Positions 6,601 to 12,914 of a stretch of 20,574 nucleotides of DNA are shown here, in pieces. The stretch is taken from the NCBI GenBank assembly GCA_963837695.1, contig CAWINZ010000002.1, positions 1 to 20,574 of the forward strand, in the 5' to 3' direction. The stretch's first letter is position 1. Each line of letters begins with the position of its first letter. A program made the position numbers and the translations under genes. The notes beneath the pieces are model-generated. The model ran no database searches, was not told the DNA's origin, and saw nothing but the letters and a program-made list of their open reading frames with translations. The stretch comes from VRUE01 sp963837695 (GTDB lineage Bacteria > Actinomycetota > Thermoleophilia > Solirubrobacterales > 70-9).

Positions 6601-7910
6601 TCTCCGCCGCCGATCTTGGTCAGCGCGGCCAGCTCGTCTATTTCGGCCTGCTCGTTCACGTCGATGGCTTCCTGGTCTCCGATTACCCAAACGTGGTTGT
6701 AGAAGGCGCGCGTCGGGTTGGTCGTGTAGCCCGGCTTGACGTCGAGCAGATACCCGCGCAGCGCAGCCGGAAGGGTACCGGCGCTGTCGGTGAGCAGCAG
6801 CGGCCCCCAGGTTCCCGAGGCCGAGAGAGCCGCCGCCGCGGCGGCATCGAGCGGCTCCTCGTAGCCGGCGACGACGAACCCGTGGCCGGGGTCGTTGATG
6901 TTCCAGCCGAAGCTGCGATCGGCGTAGCGGGCGAAGGCGATCGCGTTGGCGACGGGGTCCTCGCCCGAGACCCGACGCACGTGGTCGGAGATCTTGGCGA
7001 TTTCGCGGACCACTTCGGAGGAGATCGCCGAGGAGGGGCCGAGCACGTAGACCGGCGTCTTGGGGTGGCGCGCGAGGGCCGCGGCGGTCGGGGCCGGCAG
7101 CCTGTCCTTGTCGGCGAAGAGGACCGGATCGCCCGAGCGCGCCGCCCAGGCCGCGGCCGGCATCGCGAAGGCGGGCTCCGCGGACGGCGCGATCACGATG
7201 TGCCGCGGGGCGCCGTCGAGCAGTTTGTCGCGCAGCTCGGCGATCGCGGCAGCGCCGGCCGTGCCACCACCGCCCACCTGTCTCACCTTCAGGCCGGACG
7301 GCGCCGAGGCGGCGCCGATCGCGAACGCCTGGATGCCCTTGGTCTTCCTGTCGCCTCGCGGGTCGAGCGCGTCGAGTGCCTGTTCGGTGGGTTCGGGTAT
7401 GTCGCCGGCTTCGGAGACCAGGACCGGGGCGCCGAGCGGGGCCGCCATCAGCACCGAGGCGGCGATCGCGCTGCGCCAGTCGTCCGCGTCGACCAGCGTC
7501 ACCGCCGGCGGCTGTTGCGACGGCTCGGTCGAGGGATAGGTCGCGAGGGCGACCCCGGCGGCGTTCGACGCCGAGTCGGAGCCACCGACCCGCGTCGTGT
7601 TCGCGGTCGCAAAGGCCGGATAGCCGAGCTCTTCCGGCGTCCGCGAGGCGGGTGCTTCGGCAGCCGCGCTGGGCGCTTCGCTGACCGGCGCCGGGGTTTC
7701 AGAGCCTTCGCCACCGCTGCCCCCTCGGCCGCCGAGGATCGCGGCGACGATGAAGACCGCGGCGAGCAGGAACAGTCCGGTAATCGCTTTGAGTGCCGCC
7801 GGAATCGGCTTGCGCCGTGACTTCGGCGCTTTTGGGGCCTTTGGCGCGGGAGCCTTGGCCGGCCCGTCGGCCGGCACGTCAGCGTTGATCGGCCGCGTCA
7901 TCGCGGGCAA
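6597..7910 (-). CDS. Membrane-anchored protein resembling cell wall-binding repeat 2 (CWB2) proteins
   Basis: A protein of 437 residues (434 if the ATG at 7901 is used; the TTG at 7910 is the longer choice). A Pro/Ala/Lys-rich cytoplasmic tail (1-38) is followed by one membrane helix, LKAITGLFLLAAVFIVAAIL (40-59), a Ser/Gly/Glu-rich linker and an extracytoplasmic domain. That domain contains recurring alpha/beta units such as DPVLFADKDRLPAPTAAAL, TPVYVLGPSSAISSEVVREI and a 'VRRVSGEDPVANAIAFARYA' unit. This is the pattern of CWB2 repeats, where ILL-x-D-xLP, VYVLGG and R-x-G-x-DRYxTA segments alternate. In Gram-positives such domains bind anionic cell-wall polymers. The role here is inferred. 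It heads the trio with the 83-residue protein and the MBL hydrolase. Confidence 0.72.
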   Translation of the reverse strand: MPAMTRPINADVPADGPAKAPAPKAPKAPKSRRKPIPAALKAITGLFLLAAVFIVAAILGGRGGSGGEGSETPAPVSEAPSAAAEAPASRTPEELGYPAFATANTTRVGGSDSASNAAGVALATYPSTEPSQQPPAVTLVDADDWRSAIAASVLMAAPLGAPVLVSEAGDIPEPTEQALDALDPRGDRKTKGIQAFAIGAASAPSGLKVRQVGGGGTAGAAAIAELRDKLLDGAPRHIVIAPSAEPAFAMPAAAWAARSGDPVLFADKDRLPAPTAAALARHPKTPVYVLGPSSAISSEVVREIAKISDHVRRVSGEDPVANAIAFARYADRSFGWNINDPGHGFVVAGYEEPLDAAAAAALSASGTWGPLLLTDSAGTLPAALRGYLLDVKPGYTTNPTRAFYNHVWVIGDQEAIDVNEQAEIDELAALTKIGGGE

Positions 7911-7956
7911 CGCTAATGCCTTGCCTGGTTGGCTGGTTGGTCAGCTAGACTTTCCG

Positions 7957-7978
7957 GACTGGTTGACTGACCAGTCAA
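7957..7978. promoter_or_regulatory. Candidate operator upstream of acyl-CoA dehydrogenase
   Basis: Two interleaved perfect inverted repeats: GACTGGT-6-ACCAGTC (7957-7976) and TTGACTG-AC-CAGTCAA (7963-7978). The site lies in the divergent gap between the CWB2-like gene and the second acyl-CoA dehydrogenase, 38 bases before the latter's ATG. Its size and symmetry fit TetR-family repressors, which often control fatty-acid genes in actinobacteria. No such regulator is encoded in the window. A TAGACT hexamer at 7946-7951 could be the -10 box, placing the operator at the transcription start. Confidence 0.5.
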
Positions 7979-8015
7979 TCAACGAACTTTGGCTACGCGT
8001 CGACGAGGGGGACGG

Positions 8016-9284
8016 ATGGATTTCGCACTTAACGATGAGCAGCAGGACTACAAGGATCGCGCTCGAGCCTTCGCCCGCGATGTGATCCGCCCCGCCGCGC
8101 GCAAGCACGACGAAGAGGAGAGCATCCCCTGGGAGGTCATCAAGGAGGCTCGTAAACAAGGCTTTCAGGGCCTCGAGGCGATCCAGCGCTCCGCTTCCGA
8201 TTCCGACGGGCAGATGCAGGTGATCTCGGCGGAAGAGTTCCATTGGGGCTGCGCCGGTATCGCCCTCGCGATTTCCGGCTCCGGCCTCGCTGCCGCGGGC
8301 ATCGCCTCCTCAGGCACCCCCGAGCAGATCGCCCGTTGGGTGCCCGAGTGCTTCGGAGTCGGCGACGAGGTCAAGCTCGGCGCCTACGCGGTGACCGAGC
8401 CCCAGGCGGGCTCTGACGTGAAGAGCTTGAAGACGACCGCGAAGCGCGACGGCGACGAGTGGATCCTCGACGGCACCAAGGTCTTCATCACCAACGGCGG
8501 CATCGCCGACGTTCACGTCGTCGTCGCCACCGTCGACCCGAGCCTCGGCACCCGCGGTCAGGCCTCCTTCGTGATCGGCAAGGACACCCCCGGCCTGAGC
8601 CAGGGCAAGAAGGAGTCGAAGCTCGGCATCCGCGCCTCCCATACCGCCGAGATCGTGCTCGAGGATTGCCGCATCCCGGCCGAGAACCTGCTTGGCGGCG
8701 AGGAGAAGCTGGAGAAGAAGCTGCAGCGCGGGCGGGAAGGGAAGAAGTCGCGCGGCGCCGACGCGCTTGCGACCTTCGAGATCACCCGTCCGCTTGTCGG
8801 CGCCTCGGCGCTTGGAATCGCCCAGGCCGCCTACGAGTTCACCCTCGAGTACCTCGACGGGCAGTCCGAAGGCGGCACCCCGCTGCTGCAGGTCCAGCGC
8901 GTCCAGCAGACGCTGGCCGACGTCGCCACCGAGATCGAATCCGCCCGCCTGCTGGTTCAGCGCGCCGCCTGGATGGGCCGCAACGGCATCCCGATGCGCG
9001 GTGGCCAGGGCTCGATGTCGAAGCTCAAGGCGGGCGACGTGACGATGTGGGCGACGACCACGCTGATGGACCTGGTCGGCCCCGACGCCTGGAGCCCCGA
9101 GCTACCGCTGGAGAAGTTCTTCCGCGACGCGAAGATCTACCAGCTGTTCGAGGGGACGGCCGAGATCCAGCGGATGGTCATCTCGCGCATGCAGGCGCGC
9201 GAATACGGCGAGCGTTTGGGGTACGCGGCTGAAGTTGTTGCTGAGGCTGAGAAGGCTGCTGAGAAGGAGCCCGTGGCGGCGTAG
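8016..9284 (+). CDS. Acyl-CoA dehydrogenase
   Basis: A 422-residue flavoenzyme for the first oxidation step of acyl-CoA beta-oxidation. Motifs: YAVTEPQAGSDV (124-135, FAD/substrate contact), KVFITNGGIADV (155-166), SKLGIRASHTAEIVLEDCRI (201-220) and YQLFEGTAEIQRMVISRM (375-392). The last contains the region where medium/short-chain enzymes carry the catalytic Glu or an equivalent. A lysine-rich stretch (231-245) follows the ENLLGG motif. The ATG at 8016 was chosen because GAGGGGG (8005-8011) stands 4 bases before it; an in-frame TTG at 7989 would lengthen the protein by 9 residues without family support. The C-terminal tail is Ala/Glu/Lys-rich. Its last codons and the TAG form the start of a long palindrome. 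Confidence 0.93.
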   Translation: MDFALNDEQQDYKDRARAFARDVIRPAARKHDEEESIPWEVIKEARKQGFQGLEAIQRSASDSDGQMQVISAEEFHWGCAGIALAISGSGLAAAGIASSGTPEQIARWVPECFGVGDEVKLGAYAVTEPQAGSDVKSLKTTAKRDGDEWILDGTKVFITNGGIADVHVVVATVDPSLGTRGQASFVIGKDTPGLSQGKKESKLGIRASHTAEIVLEDCRIPAENLLGGEEKLEKKLQRGREGKKSRGADALATFEITRPLVGASALGIAQAAYEFTLEYLDGQSEGGTPLLQVQRVQQTLADVATEIESARLLVQRAAWMGRNGIPMRGGQGSMSKLKAGDVTMWATTTLMDLVGPDAWSPELPLEKFFRDAKIYQLFEGTAEIQRMVISRMQAREYGERLGYAAEVVAEAEKAAEKEPVAA

Positions 9285-9380
9285 GGAGTCGGGGGGTTCC
9301 CTCGCCCCGACAATCGACGGTCAATGAGACCGTCGATTTGAGTATCCGCCGGTTCGAGGGAACCCCCGACTCCCTACGCC
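9278..9380. repeat. Long nested palindrome beginning in the acyl-CoA dehydrogenase stop codon
   Basis: The outer arms (9278-9304 and 9355-9380) are complementary over 26 bp with a single extra G in the left arm. Nested inside is a perfect 11-bp stem, AATCGACGGTC / GACCGTCGATT (9312-9322, 9328-9338), with loop AATGA. The left arm includes the last codons and the TAG of the preceding gene. There is no T-run, so it would be an unusual terminator. It may instead be an mRNA-end protecting stem, a cruciform site or a small mobile palindrome. Apart from it, the 165-bp gap before the next gene holds nothing I recognise. Confidence 0.85.
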
Positions 9381-9449
9381 TCGCAACGCTGTTTGCAGGG
9401 ACTTCTTCGCGACCCCGGAGTGCCTGGTTCCGCCGCTAGCCTGCTGTAG

Positions 9450-10643
9450 ATGCTGAAGAATCGCTTTGCTGCGGTGGCTTTGGTGGCTGCTGCGGCGGCG
9501 CTTGTTGTGCTGCTTTGCAGCGCTTCTGCGCCTGCCAGGGATCTTGAATCGAAGCTGGATGCCAAGGAAGCGAAGCTTTCTAAGGTTCGGGAGCGCAAGG
9601 GTGTGCTGACTACGACGATCTCGCACTACAAGGCGAAGATCGGGAGGTTGACCGGTGAGGTCGCCGCGCTGCGGGGGCGGGAGTCGGAAGTCCGGGTGCG
9701 GCTCGATGCCAAACAGCGCGAACTGGACGGGGCGCTTGCCGATCTGGATGTCGGCAAGCGGCATTTGGCGGTCGTTCGTGGGCGCCTGAACCGGGCGCTG
9801 GTGTCGCTGCGCGAGCGCCTCGTCGCGATGTATGAGACCGGGACGCCGGACATCCTCAGCGTGCTGGTCGAAGCGGGCGGCTACGACGAGCTCGTCAACC
9901 GCACCGAGTACCTCAACCGCATCCACGGCCTCGACGAAGCGGTCGTCAGCCGGGTGCGCGATCTGCGCGACCAGCTGAAGCGCACGGTCGCCCGCCTGCG
10001 CTCCGCCAAGGACCGGATCGAATCGGCCCGCGACGCGATCGCCGCCGAAGAGAATGCCCTGGCCGACGCCCGCGCCGCGGTGCAGCAGCGGCAGTCGACC
10101 CTTGTCGCCGCCCGCCGCGACCGCGAGCACGCCCTCGCCAAGATCACCAAGACCGAACAGGAGCTCGACGGCGACGTGGCCTCGATCCAGGCCGAACTGG
10201 CCGCGACCCTGGCCGGGACCGGCTCGGCGCCGTTGCCGGCCGGCCCGATCCAGGGCGGCAATGGCAGCGGGCTGATCTGGCCGGTCGACGGCCCGGTCGT
10301 CTCCGGCTTCGGCTCCCGCTTCGGCGGCAGCGAGTTCCACGAGGGGATCGACATCGCCGTCCCCAGCGGCACCCCGATTCGCGCCGCCGCGGCGGGCACG
10401 GTGATCTTCACCGAGCCCGAGGCAAGCAGCGGCGGCTACGGCAACTTCACCTGCATCGACCACGGCGGTGGGCTCTCGACCTGCTACGCGCACCAGGAGT
10501 CGTTCGCGGTCTCGGCCGGCCAGCAGGTCGCCCAGGGCCAGGTGATCGGCTACAGCGACTGCACCGGCCACTGCTTTGGCCCGCACGTCCACTTCGAGGT
10601 CCGGATCGGCGGCGCACCCACCGATCCGATGGGTTACCTGTAA
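9450..10643 (+). CDS. Coiled-coil M23 (LytM) family peptidoglycan endopeptidase
   Basis: A 397-residue exported protein. The N-terminal signal or anchor (residues 6-28, with LLCSASAPA at the likely cleavage or lipidation region) is followed by two long coiled-coil stretches (about 30-125 and 165-252, rich in Glu/Lys/Arg/Ala) and a LytM domain (about 275-397). Catalytic and zinc ligands are intact: HEGID (His297, Asp301), YAH (346-348) and HVHFEV (His379, His381). Extra cysteines in the domain (335, 345, 371, 375) could form disulphides. The layout is that of EnvC/NlpD-like or Gram-positive cell-separation hydrolases, which cut peptide cross-links in the wall. No clear ribosome site precedes the ATG. 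The gene is bounded by long palindromes on both sides. Confidence 0.92.
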   Translation: MLKNRFAAVALVAAAAALVVLLCSASAPARDLESKLDAKEAKLSKVRERKGVLTTTISHYKAKIGRLTGEVAALRGRESEVRVRLDAKQRELDGALADLDVGKRHLAVVRGRLNRALVSLRERLVAMYETGTPDILSVLVEAGGYDELVNRTEYLNRIHGLDEAVVSRVRDLRDQLKRTVARLRSAKDRIESARDAIAAEENALADARAAVQQRQSTLVAARRDREHALAKITKTEQELDGDVASIQAELAATLAGTGSAPLPAGPIQGGNGSGLIWPVDGPVVSGFGSRFGGSEFHEGIDIAVPSGTPIRAAAAGTVIFTEPEASSGGYGNFTCIDHGGGLSTCYAHQESFAVSAGQQVAQGQVIGYSDCTGHCFGPHVHFEVRIGGAPTDPMGYL

Positions 10644-10808
10644 GGGCCCCTCCCGGAATTATCGCGGCCCGGATGAGGCCGAGTGACGCTGCGCGATACG
10701 GCCCCGTCCCGGTGTCCCACGTAGCGCTGCTACGCGGGAACCGTGCCGTGACCGTCTCGCTTGGTCATCGACCTCCCCGGTCTCGCGCTAATTCCGGTCG
10801 GGGCTCTT
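10642..10808. repeat. 167-bp nested imperfect palindrome after the M23 peptidase gene
   Basis: The outer arms pair from AAGGGCCCC (10642-10650, beginning in the TAA stop) with GGGGCTCTT (10800-10808). After a 2-bp mismatch, CCGGAATTA (10653-10661) pairs with TAATTCCGG (10789-10797). Further in, CGCG, GATGA/TCATC, CGAG/CTCG, ACGGC/GCCGT (10698-10702, 10745-10749) and CGGT/ACCG pair in order. The centre is a 10-bp hairpin, CCCACGTAGC-GCT-GCTACGCGGG (one mismatch). The element fills nearly the entire gap to the next gene. It could be a structured RNA, a large terminator or a small inverted-repeat element; I could not match it to any known riboswitch. Confidence 0.82.
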
Positions 10809-10823
10809 GAAGTCGATTACTCT

Positions 10824-10829
10824 AGGAGG
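10824..10829 (+). promoter_or_regulatory. Strong ribosome binding site (AGGAGG)
   Basis: A full AGGAGG lies 10 bases before the ATG at 10840. It is one of the strongest Shine-Dalgarno matches in the window, and it fixes the start of the glycine-rich protein gene over the TTG at 10807. Confidence 0.75.
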
Positions 10830-10839
10830 AGTAAAGCCG

Positions 10840-11529
10840 ATGATTCGTCAGGCCCAGACCTATCTCGTAGGCGCCGTTTCGGGCACCACCCTGGTCGCTG
10901 CCGCGGTGGTTGCTTTTGTCATGCTCGTATCGCTGCAGGCGCTGCGCGAGTGGCCGCTTGCGGGGCTCGGTTTTGGAGGGAACGGCGACCCTGTCGGCGC
11001 CGCCGCGGCTGCGCCGAGCAACTCGGCGACCGCTGCCGGCGGCGGCGCCGGAGCGGCAACCGTGGGCGGTACCCCAGCCGGGCGGGCGAAAGGCGGCGGC
11101 TCGGCTTCTCCGGCTTCTCGCTCGCCAGTTGTTCGGGCGCCCGATGCGACGGCACCCGGTTCGACCCTCCCCTCGCCGGCCGGGGGCGGCGGTTCATCGA
11201 CTTCGAGCCCGGCGGGTGGCAACGCATCCGGCGGCAACGGTGGCGGTTCGGGCAACGGGGACGGCGGAGGCTCGCAGAACCCGCCCCGCGCCGGTGGCCC
11301 GGGTGGCGGTGGGGCCTCGTCGCCTTCTGGAACCGTCACGAGCACCGTCAACAACACCGTCTCAGGCGTCGACGAAGCGAGCGGCGGCACGCTCGGCGAC
11401 GCCGGCGTCACGAAAGTCACCGAAGAAGTCGTCGACGGCGTCGCCGGCGCCGAATCGCCCGTCGGCGAAACGGTCGACAAAACCGTCGAAAAAGTCAAAG
11501 AAACGGTCGGCGGCCTGCTCGATCGTTGA
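10840..11529 (+). CDS. Membrane-anchored Gly/Ser/Pro-rich low-complexity protein
   Basis: A 229-residue protein of unknown family. Residues 1-40 carry one hydrophobic helix (YLVGAVSGTTLVAAAVVAFV, about 8-27), either a signal anchor or an uncleaved signal. Then comes a long Gly/Ala/Ser/Pro-rich region (about 48-170) with runs of glycine separated by SP and NGG units, which would be disordered and span the cell wall. The last 55 residues are different: repeated TVxxTV / TVEKVKETV units and a final LLDR, likely an amphipathic helix. The ATG has a strong ribosome site. It sits between the M23 hydrolase and lysA, and a cell-envelope role is inferred. Codon bias is strongly GC-rich, so it is read with some caution, but the start and export segment support a real gene. 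Confidence 0.65.
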   Translation: MIRQAQTYLVGAVSGTTLVAAAVVAFVMLVSLQALREWPLAGLGFGGNGDPVGAAAAAPSNSATAAGGGAGAATVGGTPAGRAKGGGSASPASRSPVVRAPDATAPGSTLPSPAGGGGSSTSSPAGGNASGGNGGGSGNGDGGGSQNPPRAGGPGGGGASSPSGTVTSTVNNTVSGVDEASGGTLGDAGVTKVTEEVVDGVAGAESPVGETVDKTVEKVKETVGGLLDR

Positions 11530-11557
11530 TTCGGCGGCCTGCTCGGCGCTGGACGCT

Positions 11558-11596
11558 GACCTGCATCGAACCCCTATTTGGGGTTCGATGCAGGTC
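11558..11596. terminator. Perfect 17-bp stem-loop, probable terminator before lysA
   Basis: GACCTGCATCGAACCCC (11558-11574) and its exact complement (11580-11596) enclose a TATTT loop. It lies 29 bases after the stop of the glycine-rich protein gene and 44 bases before the lysA start. There is no T-run downstream, but intrinsic terminators lacking a U-tail are reported in actinobacteria. A role in the lysA leader is an alternative. Confidence 0.6.
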
Positions 11597-11639
11597 GCGT
11601 CGCGCGTCGCGCCTCGTCTTCCCGTCACAATGCCGTCCC

Positions 11640-12914
11640 ATGCCCGAGCGCGGACAGGCAGGCGCGGTCGCCGACCCGATCGCCGGATCGCCGGTTTACC
11701 CGGCCGGCAGCCGCGTGAACGAGCGCGGTCGTATTGAGATCGGGGGCTGCGACGTAGTCGAGCTGGCGGCGGAGTTCGGCACCCCTGCATATGTCTACGC
11801 GGAGGACGACCTGCGCGCGCGTGCCAGGGCCGTGGTCGCGGCGTTTGCCGAGCGGACCGACAACTTCGAGGTCGTCTACGCGAGCAAGGCGTTCCCCTGC
11901 ACCGCGGCACTGCGCATTTTCGCCGAGGAGGGCCTTGCCTGCGACGTCGCCTCGGGCGGGGAGCTCTACCTGGCACTGCGCGCCGGCTTTGACCCCGAGC
12001 GCATCTACATGCACGGCAACAACAAGACCGAGGCCGAGCTTAAGCAGGCCTTGGCGAGCGGTGTCGGGCATGTGATCGTCGATTCTCTCGACGAGATCGA
12101 TCGGCTCGGGCGCGTCGCGGCCGGGCGTTCGCAACGAGTGCTGCTGCGCGTCACGCCGGGGATCCGCCCGGACACGCACGACAAGATCGCCACCGGCCAG
12201 GAGGACTCGAAGTTCGGAATGCCGCTCGCGGTGCTCCCCGAAGCCGTCGAACGCTGCGCGTCGGTTGGACTCGAGGTTCGCGGCTTGCACGCGCATCTCG
12301 GCTCCCAGGTATTCGAGCTTGATGTCTACGAGACCCTCGCCGAGGTGCTGATCGCTGCCGGCGACTATCCGGTGGTTGACATGGGGGGCGGTTTCGCAGT
12401 CGCCTACACGCGCGACCAGCGCCCACCCGCGGCGACCGAGTACGCCGAGGCGATGCTCGCGCGGCTTCCCGCGGGGATCACGGTCCTCTGCGAGCCGGGA
12501 CGTTCGCTGGTCGCCAACGCCGGCGTCTCCCTCTACACCGTGGGCACGGTCAAGGATGTGCCCGGCGTGCGCAGGTACGTAGCGGTCGACGGCGGCATGG
12601 CGGACAACATTCGACCGATGCTCTACGACGCCGTCTACGAAGCGGAGATCGCCGATCGGATCGGCGACTCGACCCGCTGCCGCGTGGTCGGCATGCACTG
12701 CGAGTCTGGTGACGTTCTGATCAAGGAGGCCAGGTTGGAGGACCCGCGGGTCGGCGACGTTCTTCTCACCCCGGCGACCGGCGCCTACGGACACGCGATG
12801 GCCAGCAACTACAACGGCGTCACCCGCCCGCCGGTGGTCTTCTGTCGCGACGGCGACGCGCGGGTCGTCGTGCGGCGCGAGACCTACGACGACCTGACCT
12901 CACGCGATGCCTGA
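11640..12914 (+). CDS. lysA: Diaminopimelate decarboxylase
   Basis: Converts meso-diaminopimelate to L-lysine, the last step of lysine synthesis, in the cytoplasm. The 424-residue length is typical. This fold-III PLP enzyme shows the PLP lysine in VYASKAF (Lys83), HAHLGSQ (217-223), the phosphate-binding MGGGF (248-252), CEPGR (284-288) and the cross-subunit active-site CESGD (354-358), followed by ATGAYGHAMASNYNG (379-393). The ATG at 11640 was chosen because it begins just before the first conserved residues; the open frame extends far upstream through the palindrome and glycine-rich gene and is not real there. There is no clear Shine-Dalgarno. It overlaps hom by 8 bases and begins the aspartate-family cluster. 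Confidence 0.95.
   Translation: MPERGQAGAVADPIAGSPVYPAGSRVNERGRIEIGGCDVVELAAEFGTPAYVYAEDDLRARARAVVAAFAERTDNFEVVYASKAFPCTAALRIFAEEGLACDVASGGELYLALRAGFDPERIYMHGNNKTEAELKQALASGVGHVIVDSLDEIDRLGRVAAGRSQRVLLRVTPGIRPDTHDKIATGQEDSKFGMPLAVLPEAVERCASVGLEVRGLHAHLGSQVFELDVYETLAEVLIAAGDYPVVDMGGGFAVAYTRDQRPPAATEYAEAMLARLPAGITVLCEPGRSLVANAGVSLYTVGTVKDVPGVRRYVAVDGGMADNIRPMLYDAVYEAEIADRIGDSTRCRVVGMHCESGDVLIKEARLEDPRVGDVLLTPATGAYGHAMASNYNGVTRPPVVFCRDGDARVVVRRETYDDLTSRDA

Noticed and set aside
9321..10592. Long antisense frames opposite the M23 gene, lysA, hom, thrC and the patatin gene
   Set aside because: They mirror real genes with strong motifs and have no recognisable domains or ribosome sites.
10642..10808. 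Lysine riboswitch (L-box) upstream of lysA
   Set aside because: The structure lies about 830 bases from lysA with another gene between, and no L-box consensus was recognised. Its symmetry is that of a single long palindrome.
11558..11596. tRNA-like element, because of the GGTTCGATGC string
   Set aside because: The sequence is a simple perfect hairpin. No acceptor, D or anticodon arm is present.
10761..12914. A 717-residue open frame running from the large palindrome into lysA
   Set aside because: The first 290 residues are an Arg-rich frame shadow through the palindrome and the glycine-rich gene. All lysA homology begins after the ATG at 11640.
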